64,000 bases of DNA, taken from CAZMOK01 sp964567785 (GTDB lineage: Bacteria; Bacteroidota; Bacteroidia; Bacteroidales; JAGOPY01). Location: NCBI GenBank assembly GCA_964567785.1, contig CAZMOK010000001.1:93788-157787 (forward strand). Reading direction: 5' to 3'. Positions within the stretch are counted from its first letter, which is position 1. Every line of letters begins with the position of its first letter. Below, piece after piece: positions 17,701 to 26,410 of the stretch. Below the pieces are notes generated by a model. It was not told where the DNA came from and did no database searches. It was given only the letters and a program-made list of their open reading frames with translations. Position numbers and translations under genes: made by a program.

Positions 17701-18396
17701 ATGAACTACAGAAAGATATTTATACTGCTCCTGCTGGTAATAATATCCTTATCCCTTCAGGCACAATACAAACCTATACTTCTGGGGCTGAAAGCATCTC
17801 CCAGTGTTGCCTGGCTTAAACCGGATGCAGAGGGTTATTCCTCTGACGGAATCTCTCCCGGTTTTTCATGGGGGCTGGGGGCGGAGTTTTATTTTATGGA
17901 GAACTATGCCGTGCTCACAGGTTTTGATGTGAGGTGGCTGAACGGCAAACTGGAAATGCCTTACGCTATGGATATGGGAAACGATACCCTCCCGGTTTTC
18001 GGCACTTTGAACAGGAAATATAAGTTTAAATATATCGAAATACCACTCGCCCTGAAACTCAAGACCGAACTGAATGAAAAACTCAGGTTTTTCGGAAAGG
18101 TCGGGCTTGGAACCGGGTTCAGGCTGGATACGGAAGCAGAGGATGTATTCACCTACGAAGGTGGCACGGTTGACGACTCAGGCGACATAACTGAGGAAAC
18201 AAAGCTGTTGCGTCATTCGCTCATACTGGGCGGGGGTATAGAATATGTCATAAAGGGGTCCACGGCAATTATCCTGGATCTGACTTATAACGATGGCTTT
18301 GTAAATATTCTCAATGGCGGTAATGCCGCTGATCCGTCCGTTGACAACAAGGCCACCCTTAAATTTGTGGAATTGAATGTTGGAATTGTATTTTAG
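17701..18396 (+). CDS. Outer-membrane beta-barrel protein (PorT-like family)
   Basis: Second small outer-membrane barrel, divergent from the first. The start is the ATG at 17701; the TTG at 17680 in the same frame lies in the -7 box. The signal peptide is MNYRKIFILLLLVIISLSLQAQ. Strand-like segments include ILLGLKASPSVAWL, FSWGLGAEFYFMENYAVLTGFDVRWL, KYIEIPLALKLKT, LRFFGKVGLGTGFRL, SLILGGGIEYVI and the last strand FVELNVGIVF, all fitting the outer-membrane beta-barrel domain family that includes PorT. It has 231 residues. nadE starts 7 bases after its stop, so the two appear to form one transcript. The specific role is unknown; a T9SS link is suggested only by the gldB-like neighbour. Confidence 0.75.
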   Translation: MNYRKIFILLLLVIISLSLQAQYKPILLGLKASPSVAWLKPDAEGYSSDGISPGFSWGLGAEFYFMENYAVLTGFDVRWLNGKLEMPYAMDMGNDTLPVFGTLNRKYKFKYIEIPLALKLKTELNEKLRFFGKVGLGTGFRLDTEAEDVFTYEGGTVDDSGDITEETKLLRHSLILGGGIEYVIKGSTAIILDLTYNDGFVNILNGGNAADPSVDNKATLKFVELNVGIVF

Positions 18397-18403
18397 CTGA
18401 GTT

Positions 18404-20044
18404 TTGAAGATAGCCCTTGCACAAATAAATTATCATATCGGCAATTTCGAAGAAAATTATGCCCGGATGCGCGCTGCCTTGCTTAAAGCTAAAAAGCAGG
18501 GGGCCGAACTGGTTGTCTTTGCCGAGCTTTCCCTCTCAGGGTATCCTCCCCGCGATTTCCTTGAGTTCGACGATTTTGTTGAGAGATGCTTTCACTGGAC
18601 AGAAAAACTGGCTGAAGACTGTAAAGGGATAGCCGCTGTTGTGGGACTTCCTGTGAGGAACCAAACGGGTAAGGGCAAGCCTCTTTTCAATGCAGCCCTG
18701 TTCCTTGAGAAAGGGAAGATCAGAAGCGAATACCATAAAAGCTTGCTTCCGAATTACGATATATTCGACGAATACCGCTATTTTGAGCCCAACAGGGATT
18801 TCAGCCTTCTTGAATACAAGGGGCTGCACTTTGCAGTCACGATCTGTGAAGACCTCTGGAACATCGGCAGCAACCCGCTTTATGTCAAGAACCCGATGGA
18901 AGAACTGACAAAACTTAAACCGGATGTTGTCATAAATATAGCGGCCTCGCCTTTCCACTATGAACAGGAGGAGACAAGGAAAGCAGTGCTCAGGGACAAT
19001 GCCCTTAAATACAACCTTCCGGTCATTTATGTCAATCATGTAGGAGCCCAGACGGAGTTGCTCTTCGACGGGGGATCACTCGTCATGGACGCGAAAGGCC
19101 GTGTGGTCAGTGAACTTAAATATTTCGAAGAAGACCTTAAAATATTCGACCTGCAGGAACTTTCAGAAGGCAATATGCCGCCGGTTGAAGAGAAGAAACC
19201 TGGTAAGATGGCCCTGATCCACGATGCACTGGTCATGGGCATAAGGAACTATTTCAGCAAGCTTGGTTTCGAAAAGGCGATCCTCGGCCTTTCGGGTGGA
19301 ATAGATTCTGCCGTAACACTGGCTCTTGCAGTGAAAGCCCTGGGTCCAGAGAACGTTCTGGCAGTGCTCCTGCCTTCGGGCTTTTCATCAGAGCATTCCG
19401 TTTCGGATGCCATCACCCTGGCAAACAACATCGGATGCCATTACGAGATAGTGCCTATAAATGAAGTTTTCGATGAATTCCGGTCACTTCTCAACAACAT
19501 TTTCAACGGTAGTAAAATTGGCCTCACTGAAGAGAACATCCAGGCCAGGGCGCGTGGTGTGATATTGATGGCCCTGTCGAATAAATTTGGCTACATACTG
19601 CTCAATACATCCAACAAGAGCGAAGCAGCCGTAGGGTACGGGACCCTTTACGGTGATATGAACGGAGGGATCTCGGTACTGGGGGATGTTTATAAGACCG
19701 AAGTTTTCGAGTTGGCAAGGTTTATAAATCGCAACGGCGGGATCATCCCGGAAAATACCATTTTGAAGCCCCCGTCAGCAGAACTTCGTCCCGACCAGAA
19801 AGATACTGATTCACTGCCGGAATACGGCGTACTTGACGAGATACTCTACCAATATATCGAAATGAGAAAGGGACCTTCAGATATCATATCCATGGGTTTT
19901 GACGAAAAGATCGTGAGGAAGGTTCTGAGGCTGGTCAATATAAATGAGTACAAAAGACACCAGACACCTCCCATTTTGAGGGTATCGTCAAAGGCATTCG
20001 GAATGGGAAGAAGAATGCCCATTGTTGCCCGTTATCTCTCTTAG
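18404..20044 (+). CDS. nadE: Glutamine-dependent NAD+ synthase
   Basis: Makes NAD from nicotinic acid adenine dinucleotide, ATP and glutamine, the last step of NAD synthesis. The start is a TTG at 18404, directly after the preceding stop, and the protein begins at the expected first strand (MKIALAQINY). The N-terminal nitrilase-type glutaminase has its triad E41 (VFAELSLSGYPP), K112 (YHKSLLPNYD) and C148 (VTICEDLW). The C-terminal synthetase has the PP-loop SGGIDS at residues 297-302 and later NTSNKSE and PSAELRPDQKDTDSLP. The 546-residue length fits the two-domain form, so ammonia is generated internally. Convergent with the nifU-like gene, two bases apart. Confidence 0.95.
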   Translation: MKIALAQINYHIGNFEENYARMRAALLKAKKQGAELVVFAELSLSGYPPRDFLEFDDFVERCFHWTEKLAEDCKGIAAVVGLPVRNQTGKGKPLFNAALFLEKGKIRSEYHKSLLPNYDIFDEYRYFEPNRDFSLLEYKGLHFAVTICEDLWNIGSNPLYVKNPMEELTKLKPDVVINIAASPFHYEQEETRKAVLRDNALKYNLPVIYVNHVGAQTELLFDGGSLVMDAKGRVVSELKYFEEDLKIFDLQELSEGNMPPVEEKKPGKMALIHDALVMGIRNYFSKLGFEKAILGLSGGIDSAVTLALAVKALGPENVLAVLLPSGFSSEHSVSDAITLANNIGCHYEIVPINEVFDEFRSLLNNIFNGSKIGLTEENIQARARGVILMALSNKFGYILLNTSNKSEAAVGYGTLYGDMNGGISVLGDVYKTEVFELARFINRNGGIIPENTILKPPSAELRPDQKDTDSLPEYGVLDEILYQYIEMRKGPSDIISMGFDEKIVRKVLRLVNINEYKRHQTPPILRVSSKAFGMGRRMPIVARYLS

Positions 20045-20046
20045 AA

Positions 20047-20298
20047 CTACAGGTTTACTGCCTCAACCGATTTGATCTCAGGGATTGCCTTCTTCATTGC
20101 ATTTTCCACACCGCCCTTAAGGGTCATCATACTGTAAGGGCAGGTCCCGCAGGCACCCTGCAGTTCAACATTCACAACATTGTCGGTGGTAAGTTCCACA
20201 AACTTGATGTCGCCTCCATCCTGTTGGATGTATGGCCGGATCTGATCGAGTACATTTTGGATCTTCTTTATGATCAGTTCTTTATCTTTTGATTCCAT
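20047..20298 (-). CDS. NifU-like (Nfu) Fe-S scaffold protein
   Basis: Small carrier of [4Fe-4S] clusters for delivery to target enzymes. It is the single NifU C-terminal domain: IRPYIQQDGGDIKFVEL at residues 21-35, then the CxxC cluster ligands C50 and C53 in GACGTCPYS, then TLKGGVENAMKKAIPEI. At 83 residues it is the short Nfu form with no A-type domain. The gene follows mrp on the same strand with a 30-base gap; the mrp-nfu pair is common and suggests that both act in the same step of Fe-S cluster transfer. Confidence 0.92.
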   Translation of the reverse strand: MESKDKELIIKKIQNVLDQIRPYIQQDGGDIKFVELTTDNVVNVELQGACGTCPYSMMTLKGGVENAMKKAIPEIKSVEAVNL

Positions 20299-20328
20299 GG
20301 TGTTATTACGATTATTTCCTGTTGGTCT

Positions 20329-21360
20329 TTATTTTTCAACAATTGCTTTTACATTCTCTGCCAGGTTAATGAAGGCCTGATGTACCGGGGACTCTTCATT
20401 AAGGACTTCAGGTTTCCCAACATCACCTGACTCACGTATACTTTCCACTATGGGGATCTCACCAAGCAGGTTGACCCTTGAGTTATCGGCAAGCTTTCTG
20501 GCCCCCTGTTTCCCGAAAATATAATACTTCTTCCCGGGCAGCTCGGGAGGCGTGAAATACGACATATTCTCTATCAATCCCAGTACCGGGACTTTGATAT
20601 TGTCGGAGTTGAACATGCTGAAAGCTTTTTTTGCATCGGACAGGGCCACCGGCTGTGGAGTCGAAACAATGGCAATACCGCTTACAGGCACCGACTGTAC
20701 AAAGGTGAGGTGTATATCGCCAGTTCCGGGTGGCAGGTCCACCACAAGGTAGTCCAGTTCGCCCCACAATGTATCATTGAAAAGCTGTGTGAGAGCATTG
20801 GATGCCATAGGCCCGCGCCAGATAAGAGCCTGTTCGGGTTCCACAAAAAATCCAATCGACTGCACCTTGATTCCATATTTTTCGATGGGCAGTATTTTTG
20901 TTTTACCCTCCACCTCTTTGCCTGCAGGCCTTTGATCTTCAACATCGAACATCATGGGAATGGAAGGGCCGTAAATATCGGCATCGATTATGCCTACACT
21001 GGCGCCTGTTTTTTTAAGGGCCAGTGCAAGATTGGCTGCGATGGTTGATTTACCTACTCCGCCTTTTCCTGAGGCAATGGCTACAATATGCTTCACTCCC
21101 GACAGGGCTTCAGAATATGTTTTAAAGTCCACCTGTACGGCAGCATTTTCGTTTACATTTTCTTTGATGGCATTTCCGATAGCTTTCCTGAGTATAGGGA
21201 TGCTCTTCTCGTCAGGTTTATCGAATATTACTGAAAGACTTATCTTATCGCCCTCAACTTTGAGGTCTCTGACCATATTGAGGCTTACAATATCGCTGCT
21301 TTTTGGGAAGTAAAATACGGATTTCAGCGACTCCAGTACCTTTTCTTTCACGTCTGCCAT
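20329..21360 (-). CDS. Mrp/NBP35-type ATP-binding Fe-S carrier
   Basis: P-loop ATPase (Mrp/ApbC family) that carries or loads Fe-S clusters. The N-terminal MIP18/DUF59-like domain (residues 1-85) is fused to the ATPase domain with the deviant Walker A GKGGVGKST at 98-106, Walker B region LVVDLPPGTGDIH and the GLIENMSYF motif. In well-studied Mrp proteins a CxxC that binds the cluster follows this motif; here the same place reads FTPPELPGKKYYIFG, without cysteine. I recall this in other Bacteroidota Mrp proteins, so it is not a sequencing fault. A promoter-like element lies at 21381-21409; nfu is downstream in the same unit. Confidence 0.9.
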   Translation of the reverse strand: MADVKEKVLESLKSVFYFPKSSDIVSLNMVRDLKVEGDKISLSVIFDKPDEKSIPILRKAIGNAIKENVNENAAVQVDFKTYSEALSGVKHIVAIASGKGGVGKSTIAANLALALKKTGASVGIIDADIYGPSIPMMFDVEDQRPAGKEVEGKTKILPIEKYGIKVQSIGFFVEPEQALIWRGPMASNALTQLFNDTLWGELDYLVVDLPPGTGDIHLTFVQSVPVSGIAIVSTPQPVALSDAKKAFSMFNSDNIKVPVLGLIENMSYFTPPELPGKKYYIFGKQGARKLADNSRVNLLGEIPIVESIRESGDVGKPEVLNEESPVHQAFINLAENVKAIVEK

Positions 21361-21380
21361 GATTCCTTTGTTTTGCGGTA

Positions 21381-21409
21381 CAAAGGTAGCTTTTCTTAGC
21401 GAGATTCAA
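21381..21409 (-). promoter_or_regulatory. Promoter for mrp-nfu inside the 3' end of the upstream gene
   Basis: On the minus strand TTG (21407-21409), an 18-base spacer and TACCTTTG (21381-21388). The -7 box is exact and the spacing is one base short of the usual range. The element overlaps the end of the lipoprotein gene, so mrp-nfu can be expressed apart from it. Confidence 0.55.
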
Positions 21410-22178
21410 TAGTTGCTTCTACTTTATCCACTATTTCGAGTGCCGTTGTGAGGGTGGAAAGATCTTCGTACAGGTTTCCGTCTTTTCCTGAGTAGTGGCC
21501 ATGGCCTGCCGGTTCTAATTCGAAGGTTTGGATTTTACCTTCAGGAGTAACAATGGCAGAGTAGATAACCGATGGCTGGCTGGAAGTTTTATATTGGTCG
21601 TCATCAGGATATTTGTTGTTGGTCCAGTATTTATTCCAGTCCCACGACTGGTTGATCTCCATGAGGATAACGAAAGGCTCTGTCATTTTTCGGGAGGTCC
21701 TTGTTTCCAGAACAAAACTAGCCTGCGGGGTGGCGCCGGTCACGGCATCGGGCATAGGGTCGTCCTGGTCGGGAATGTACAGTCCGTCTTTTGCCTTGAC
21801 ACCTCTCTTATGGCCCCAGTAGGGCAGGGCTGCCGGCCTCCTGATAGGGCCCGGTTTCCATTTCCCCCTGTCGGCCTGGCCGTGACGGAAAATACCCGTG
21901 CCAATAGATTCGGCAACATAAAGGGTTTCGATGTAATCCCCGTCAGTATCTTCTATCCATATTGCCATGAGCGGATGGTTATGATGTTCCCCTTTCTGGA
22001 AACGGAAAATTATTTCAGTTCCGGATGCTTCACGGTTGGTTTGCAGTGTGTCGGCCCGGTCTGCCACGGAGATCTTTTTCCCTGAAGCACACTGGAAAAG
22101 GGTGAACGAAACAATGATCAACGACACCCAGAAGAGGGTGTTAAGTATCTTTTTTTGGTTTTTTGAACTGATCATCAT
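21396..22178 (-). CDS. Putative lipoprotein, DUF2271-like
   Basis: Probable lipoprotein: a hydrophobic N-terminal helix ends in LFQCASG, with the cysteine as lipidation site. The body has the pattern of DUF2271 proteins: a beta-rich domain with MAIWIEDTDGDYIETLYV, a PAALPYWGHKRG region, DAVTGATPQASFVLETRT, and ILMEINQSWDWN, then a C-terminal VIYSAIVTPEGKIQTFELEPAGHGH segment. No catalytic motif is known for this family. It lies 22 bases behind a TonB-dependent receptor on the same strand; DUF2271 proteins often sit near iron uptake and PepSY genes, so a role in the uptake of a metal compound is a reasonable guess, no more. Family call is from memory of the pattern. Confidence 0.6.
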   Translation of the reverse strand: MMISSKNQKKILNTLFWVSLIIVSFTLFQCASGKKISVADRADTLQTNREASGTEIIFRFQKGEHHNHPLMAIWIEDTDGDYIETLYVAESIGTGIFRHGQADRGKWKPGPIRRPAALPYWGHKRGVKAKDGLYIPDQDDPMPDAVTGATPQASFVLETRTSRKMTEPFVILMEINQSWDWNKYWTNNKYPDDDQYKTSSQPSVIYSAIVTPEGKIQTFELEPAGHGHYSGKDGNLYEDLSTLTTALEIVDKVEATIESR

Positions 22179-22200
22179 TAGTTTGATTTGTTAAGGGTCA

Positions 22201-24600
22201 TTATATTTCAAAGATAACTCCTATGGTAGGAAGTATGGTTCCTGATTCGGTTTCAATCATTCTCAGCTTATACAATTGATCGGGGTAGGGTGCTTCGGGA
22301 TTAAGTATTACAGGTTCCCCGTCCTTGTTCGTATTAGTATAAATTGGGGCTTCATCGGCTTTAAAATTATAAAGGTTCTGGATATCTATATAAAGGGTCA
22401 GCGCCCATTTCTCGAAGAACCATGATTTGTCCACCCTGATATCCAACTGATGGAAAGGCCGGAGCCTTTCCTGGTTGAACCTGTTATAATCAAGATACAC
22501 TGAATTCCTTACGTCCCAGGCAGGCCGCCTGCTTGATAGGGCAAGATCGGCAGGGGTATAGGGATATCCTGCCACAAAACGCCATTTTGCGCCAATATCC
22601 CAGTTTTTCTTGAACGACCGCAACACGGTAAGGTTAATAATATGCCTGTTATCCCAGGATGAAGACACATAATTGTCATCCTTGTCGGTAAACTCGGAGC
22701 GGACATAGGTGTATGCCAGGATCACGTTGAATCCCTTAAACATCTGTTCCCTTACAAGGACCTCAAAACCATAGGCCCTGCCTTTCGAAATGGATTTGAT
22801 CTCTTCATCACCAAAAGTACCGAAGTCGGCACCTTTACTGGCTATGTTGATCGAATCCCTCACAGAGAAAGGATACCTGTCGTACCATTTATAAAATCCT
22901 TCAAGTGTTATCCTGGAATCCTGCGAAGGAAGGAATTCCACGCCTGCCACCAGGTGGTCAGACTGGATATAGCTGATATTGTTTTCCTTGTTTACAAGTG
23001 TTCCCTCGTTATCCCTGTAGCCGAGGCTCGTATATGGCGGTTTCTGGAAATAGCGTCCTACGTTGAAATTCAGGAAAAATTTTTCTGAAAGAGCATAGGA
23101 AGCTGAAAACCTTGGAGAGATATGGTTGAACGGGTTTGACATTTCCTCATCATATGCCGATCCGTCGAGACGGATTCCCAGCGACAGTGTAAGCCTTTCA
23201 TTGAAAAGGCCCTTGCTGACCTGTCCAAATGTACCGTAACTCCAAAGGTTCAATGAGGAATTGTAATTAACTGTATCAGACTCTCCCTGGATAAACGCCA
23301 GTTGGTATGTATTGTTTGTATACTGGGCGTATTCGGCGCCCGCACCATAAATGTACCTCCATGCACCGATGCGACCCTTATGCTCAAACCTGAATTTGTT
23401 TTCTGCTTCAGTCGATTTATAGTCAAAGATCTTAGGTTGCGATTCATTGTTTGCAGGATATTTGAATGCCCTGTTGTCCAAATAATTACGACTGATCACA
23501 TAGGTGTCGAACCCATTCTTTTTAAACCTCTTGTAAACCAATCCGACGGTGTAGGAATATTGTTCGTTGACAGGAAGGGCCCCAAGGAGGAACTGCTGGC
23601 CGTCATCAGGGTCTTCCAGGCCTGTATTGAGCTTGAACTGGTCTATGGCGCCAACTCCTATCAAGGAAAGCTCATTTTTCTGGTCGAACCTTACTTTATA
23701 TTTGAACTGAAGGTCGTTGTAGGTTGGCAGGAAAGGTAAACCAATGGCATCAAATAAAAACTGCAGGTACGATCTTCTTACTGAAGCAACAAGCGTACTT
23801 TTTTTTGTTACAGGGCCATTGATGGTCAGGCCAAGGTCGGTTGCCCCCACTGTTGCCTTGTAGCTCATGTTATCAGGATTCCCGTCTATGAACTTCATTT
23901 CTAGTACCGAGCTGAGGGCATCGCCCCTATTGGCTGGGAACGCCCCTGTGTAAAGCTCAGCTTCCCTCAAAAGGTCGGCATTGATAATACCGACCGGTCC
24001 GCCGGAGGCTCCCTGTGTGGAAAAATGGTTCAGGTTGGGAATCTCAACGTCATCTATATAGTAGGTGTTTTCACTTGATCCGCCGCCCCTCACTATAACA
24101 TCGTTCCTGAAGCTGGGGGATGAGCTTACGCCCGGCAGCGACTGGATTACCCTCGAAATATCCCTGTTCCCACCTGGATTTTTTTCTATTTCGGAGATCT
24201 GCAAGGTCTGGACAGATACCGGACTTTCGTCTTTCCTGGTAAAGGGGGATGCTTTAACCACCACTTCATCCAGTTGCACCTGGGTCTCTTTCATGGGTAC
24301 ATCGATGAATGTGGTTTTGGCTGTGGTTACCTGGAAATCCTCTGTAACTTTCTGTTCAAAACCAACTGCCGAAACAGCCAGCCGTATGAACCCCGGCTCG
24401 ACACCTGTAAAGATGAAATTACCGTCAAGGTCGGTTGTGGAACCGACAGTGGTTTCAAAGATGATCACGTTGGCAAAAGGTATGGGCTCATTGTTGGTTT
24501 CGTTGAATACCCTGCCTTTTATTGTACCCGATTGTCCTGCTGCGGTTAGCTGGAAAGCCAGCAGGACAATTAATAGCGAATATTTTTTTATAATACTCAT
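22201..24600 (-). CDS. TonB-dependent receptor with carboxypeptidase-like regulatory domain
   Basis: Outer-membrane active transporter driven by the TonB system. A signal peptide (residues 1-23, ending AAGQ) precedes a CarboxypepD_reg-like domain (about 25-110; SGTIKGRVFNETNNEPIPFANVIIF). The plug domain follows (about 118-230; ISRVIQSLPGVSSSP, DVIVRGGGSSENTYYIDDVEIPN), then a 22-strand-type barrel ending with an aromatic last strand (TIGVIFEI). There is no SusD partner next to it, and at 799 residues it is shorter than SusC-type receptors, so a small ligand such as an iron or other metal chelate is more likely than a glycan. Followed by the DUF2271-like lipoprotein; preceded by bcp with a 12-base gap. 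Confidence 0.9.
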   Translation of the reverse strand: MSIIKKYSLLIVLLAFQLTAAGQSGTIKGRVFNETNNEPIPFANVIIFETTVGSTTDLDGNFIFTGVEPGFIRLAVSAVGFEQKVTEDFQVTTAKTTFIDVPMKETQVQLDEVVVKASPFTRKDESPVSVQTLQISEIEKNPGGNRDISRVIQSLPGVSSSPSFRNDVIVRGGGSSENTYYIDDVEIPNLNHFSTQGASGGPVGIINADLLREAELYTGAFPANRGDALSSVLEMKFIDGNPDNMSYKATVGATDLGLTINGPVTKKSTLVASVRRSYLQFLFDAIGLPFLPTYNDLQFKYKVRFDQKNELSLIGVGAIDQFKLNTGLEDPDDGQQFLLGALPVNEQYSYTVGLVYKRFKKNGFDTYVISRNYLDNRAFKYPANNESQPKIFDYKSTEAENKFRFEHKGRIGAWRYIYGAGAEYAQYTNNTYQLAFIQGESDTVNYNSSLNLWSYGTFGQVSKGLFNERLTLSLGIRLDGSAYDEEMSNPFNHISPRFSASYALSEKFFLNFNVGRYFQKPPYTSLGYRDNEGTLVNKENNISYIQSDHLVAGVEFLPSQDSRITLEGFYKWYDRYPFSVRDSINIASKGADFGTFGDEEIKSISKGRAYGFEVLVREQMFKGFNVILAYTYVRSEFTDKDDNYVSSSWDNRHIINLTVLRSFKKNWDIGAKWRFVAGYPYTPADLALSSRRPAWDVRNSVYLDYNRFNQERLRPFHQLDIRVDKSWFFEKWALTLYIDIQNLYNFKADEAPIYTNTNKDGEPVILNPEAPYPDQLYKLRMIETESGTILPTIGVIFEI

Positions 24601-24612
24601 TTCTCTTTTTGG

Positions 24613-25083
24613 CTAATTAAGATCTTTCAATATGGACAGTGCTTTGTCAACATGCCTGGCAGCATTTAACTGTGACCTGAAAATGTATCTGACAGCACCT
24701 TTTTTATCGACAACATAAGTGACCCTTCCGGGGATCAGGCCCAACAGGTCGGAAGGCACACCAAAAAGTCTTCTAACTTCATTTTTTTCATCGCTCAACA
24801 AAATGAACGGCAGCTTATGGTTGGCTGCAAAGGCTTTATGTGAGCCGGGCGGGTCATTGCTGATGCCGATCACTTCGGCATTGTAATCCTTGAATATCTC
24901 ATACGAATCCCTGAAAGTGCAGGCTTCTTTTGTGCATCCCGGAGTTTCATCCTTCGGGTAAAAATAAATGACAAGGTTCTTTTTACCCAGAACCTCCTTT
25001 ATATTATATGGCTTTCCTTCTTTATCGGGAAGCACGAATTCAGGGATCTGTGACCCTTTAGAAATATTCTTCATTCTTTTCAA
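24613..25083 (-). CDS. bcp: Bcp-type peroxiredoxin
   Basis: Thiol peroxidase of the Bcp/PrxQ group that reduces hydrogen peroxide and organic peroxides, regenerated by thioredoxin. The peroxidatic cysteine is C50 in DETPGCTKEAC, with C55 five residues on as the resolving cysteine typical of the 2-Cys PrxQ type. The thioredoxin-fold strand LVIYFYPKDETPG, the arginine in FLLSDEKNEVRRLFGV and a C-terminal GRVTYVVDKKG match the family. Either ATG at 25083 or at 25074 could be used. Gene order photolyase-bcp-TonB receptor with small gaps suggests joint transcription and fits an oxidative or light-stress setting. Confidence 0.93.
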   Translation of the reverse strand: MKRMKNISKGSQIPEFVLPDKEGKPYNIKEVLGKKNLVIYFYPKDETPGCTKEACTFRDSYEIFKDYNAEVIGISNDPPGSHKAFAANHKLPFILLSDEKNEVRRLFGVPSDLLGLIPGRVTYVVDKKGAVRYIFRSQLNAARHVDKALSILKDLN

Positions 25084-25103
25084 TCAAAATTAAGATAGTT
25101 TTT

Positions 25104-26405
25104 TTAATTGAGAGCTGATTTAAAAGTTGATAAAGCCCTCTCCCTCGCTTCGCGATGATTAACAATTTCCGGTGGGTAATGTTCAGAACCCGCTTCTGGT
25201 ACCCATTTTGAAATATATTGATGTTCCGGGTCAAATTTTTTTGTCTGGTTTTCCGGGTTGAAGATCCGAAAATAAGGAGCCGCATCGCAACCGCTCCCTG
25301 CTGCCCATTGCCATCCCCCGTTATTGGATGAAAGTTCATAATCAAGCAGTTTCTTTCCGAAATAAGCCTCACCCCAGCGCCAGTCGATAAGCAGGTGTTT
25401 TGTCAGGAAGCTGGCAGTGATCATCCTGACCCTGTTATGCATGAAGCCGGTTTGGTTCAGTTCCCTCATTCCGGCATCTACTATTGGGTAGCCGGTCCTG
25501 CCCTCACACCATGCCCTGAACTCATCTTCATTGTTCCGCCAGGGTATATTTTCGTATTTTTTTTTGAAGGATCGGTTTTCGACAACCGGAAAATGCCACA
25601 TGATCATCATGAAGAATTCCCGCCAGATCAGTTCCTCTGCAAAGGTTTGATTAAGGTTCAGTGCCCTTTCCATCAGCTTCCTGATGCTTATGGTTCCGAA
25701 TCTGAGATGTATACCGAGCCTTGTTGTGCCCCTGATGCCGGGGATATCCCTGTGCTTGTCGTAATTTTTAATGATCTTTTCCGGGAATTCTCCTGGGGGT
25801 ATCTCAATACCTGCCGGCTTAAAGCCCATCTCTTGCAGTTCCGGAAACGGCATTGAAGATATCTTTAAAAAATTACCTGTTTTTTCTTCCGAAAGGTGTT
25901 CCTTCAGTATTTTCTTATTAAATAGTTTAAGCCATTTGTTTTTATACGGAGTGAATACCGTATATGGGTCCCCGTCATCCTTGAGCACACCCGAGGGATC
26001 AAAAATGATATGGTCACGGAATGACCTGAATTCAATACCTTTTCCTTCGGCCAGTTCCCCGATCTTTTTGTCACGCTTCCTTCCATAAGGCTCATGGTCG
26101 TAGTTTGAGAAAATACCGGCTATATCGTATTCCTCTGCCAGCTCCTCAAATATCTTCTCCGGCCTGCCATACCTGACTATCAGCGAAGAGCCGCTCTTTT
26201 CAAGCTTGTTCTTTAAGTCCTTTATTTCATTATGAATGAATTCCACCCGCGCATCTTCCGGTTCTTCGAGCTTATCCAGGATGTTTTTATCGAAAATAAA
26301 GATTGGTAATAAAGGCAGGTCTTCTGAGAGCGCCCTGAACAATCCGTGATTGTCGTGCAGTCGGAGATCTCTGCGAAACCAGAAAATATTAATCCTCTTA
26401 TCCAT
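25104..26405 (-). CDS. phrB: Deoxyribodipyrimidine photolyase (class I type)
   Basis: Flavoenzyme that uses blue or near-UV light to split cyclobutane pyrimidine dimers. The N-terminal antenna domain begins INIFWFRRDLRLHDNHGLFRAL. The C-terminal FAD-binding domain includes GTTRLGIHLRFGTISIRKLM, ELIWREFFMMIMWHFP, then AWCEGRTGYPIVDAGMRELNQTGFMHNRVRMITASFLTKHLLIDWRWGE and the DYELSSNNGGWQWAAGSGCDAAPYFRIFNP region, with the conserved Trp and Asn of the electron-transfer path. 433 residues is slightly shorter than the E. coli enzyme (472) but all blocks are present. It starts 5 bases after the lipocalin stop, in the same unit. Confidence 0.95.
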   Translation of the reverse strand: MDKRINIFWFRRDLRLHDNHGLFRALSEDLPLLPIFIFDKNILDKLEEPEDARVEFIHNEIKDLKNKLEKSGSSLIVRYGRPEKIFEELAEEYDIAGIFSNYDHEPYGRKRDKKIGELAEGKGIEFRSFRDHIIFDPSGVLKDDGDPYTVFTPYKNKWLKLFNKKILKEHLSEEKTGNFLKISSMPFPELQEMGFKPAGIEIPPGEFPEKIIKNYDKHRDIPGIRGTTRLGIHLRFGTISIRKLMERALNLNQTFAEELIWREFFMMIMWHFPVVENRSFKKKYENIPWRNNEDEFRAWCEGRTGYPIVDAGMRELNQTGFMHNRVRMITASFLTKHLLIDWRWGEAYFGKKLLDYELSSNNGGWQWAAGSGCDAAPYFRIFNPENQTKKFDPEHQYISKWVPEAGSEHYPPEIVNHREARERALSTFKSALN

Positions 26406-26410
26406 TCAAC

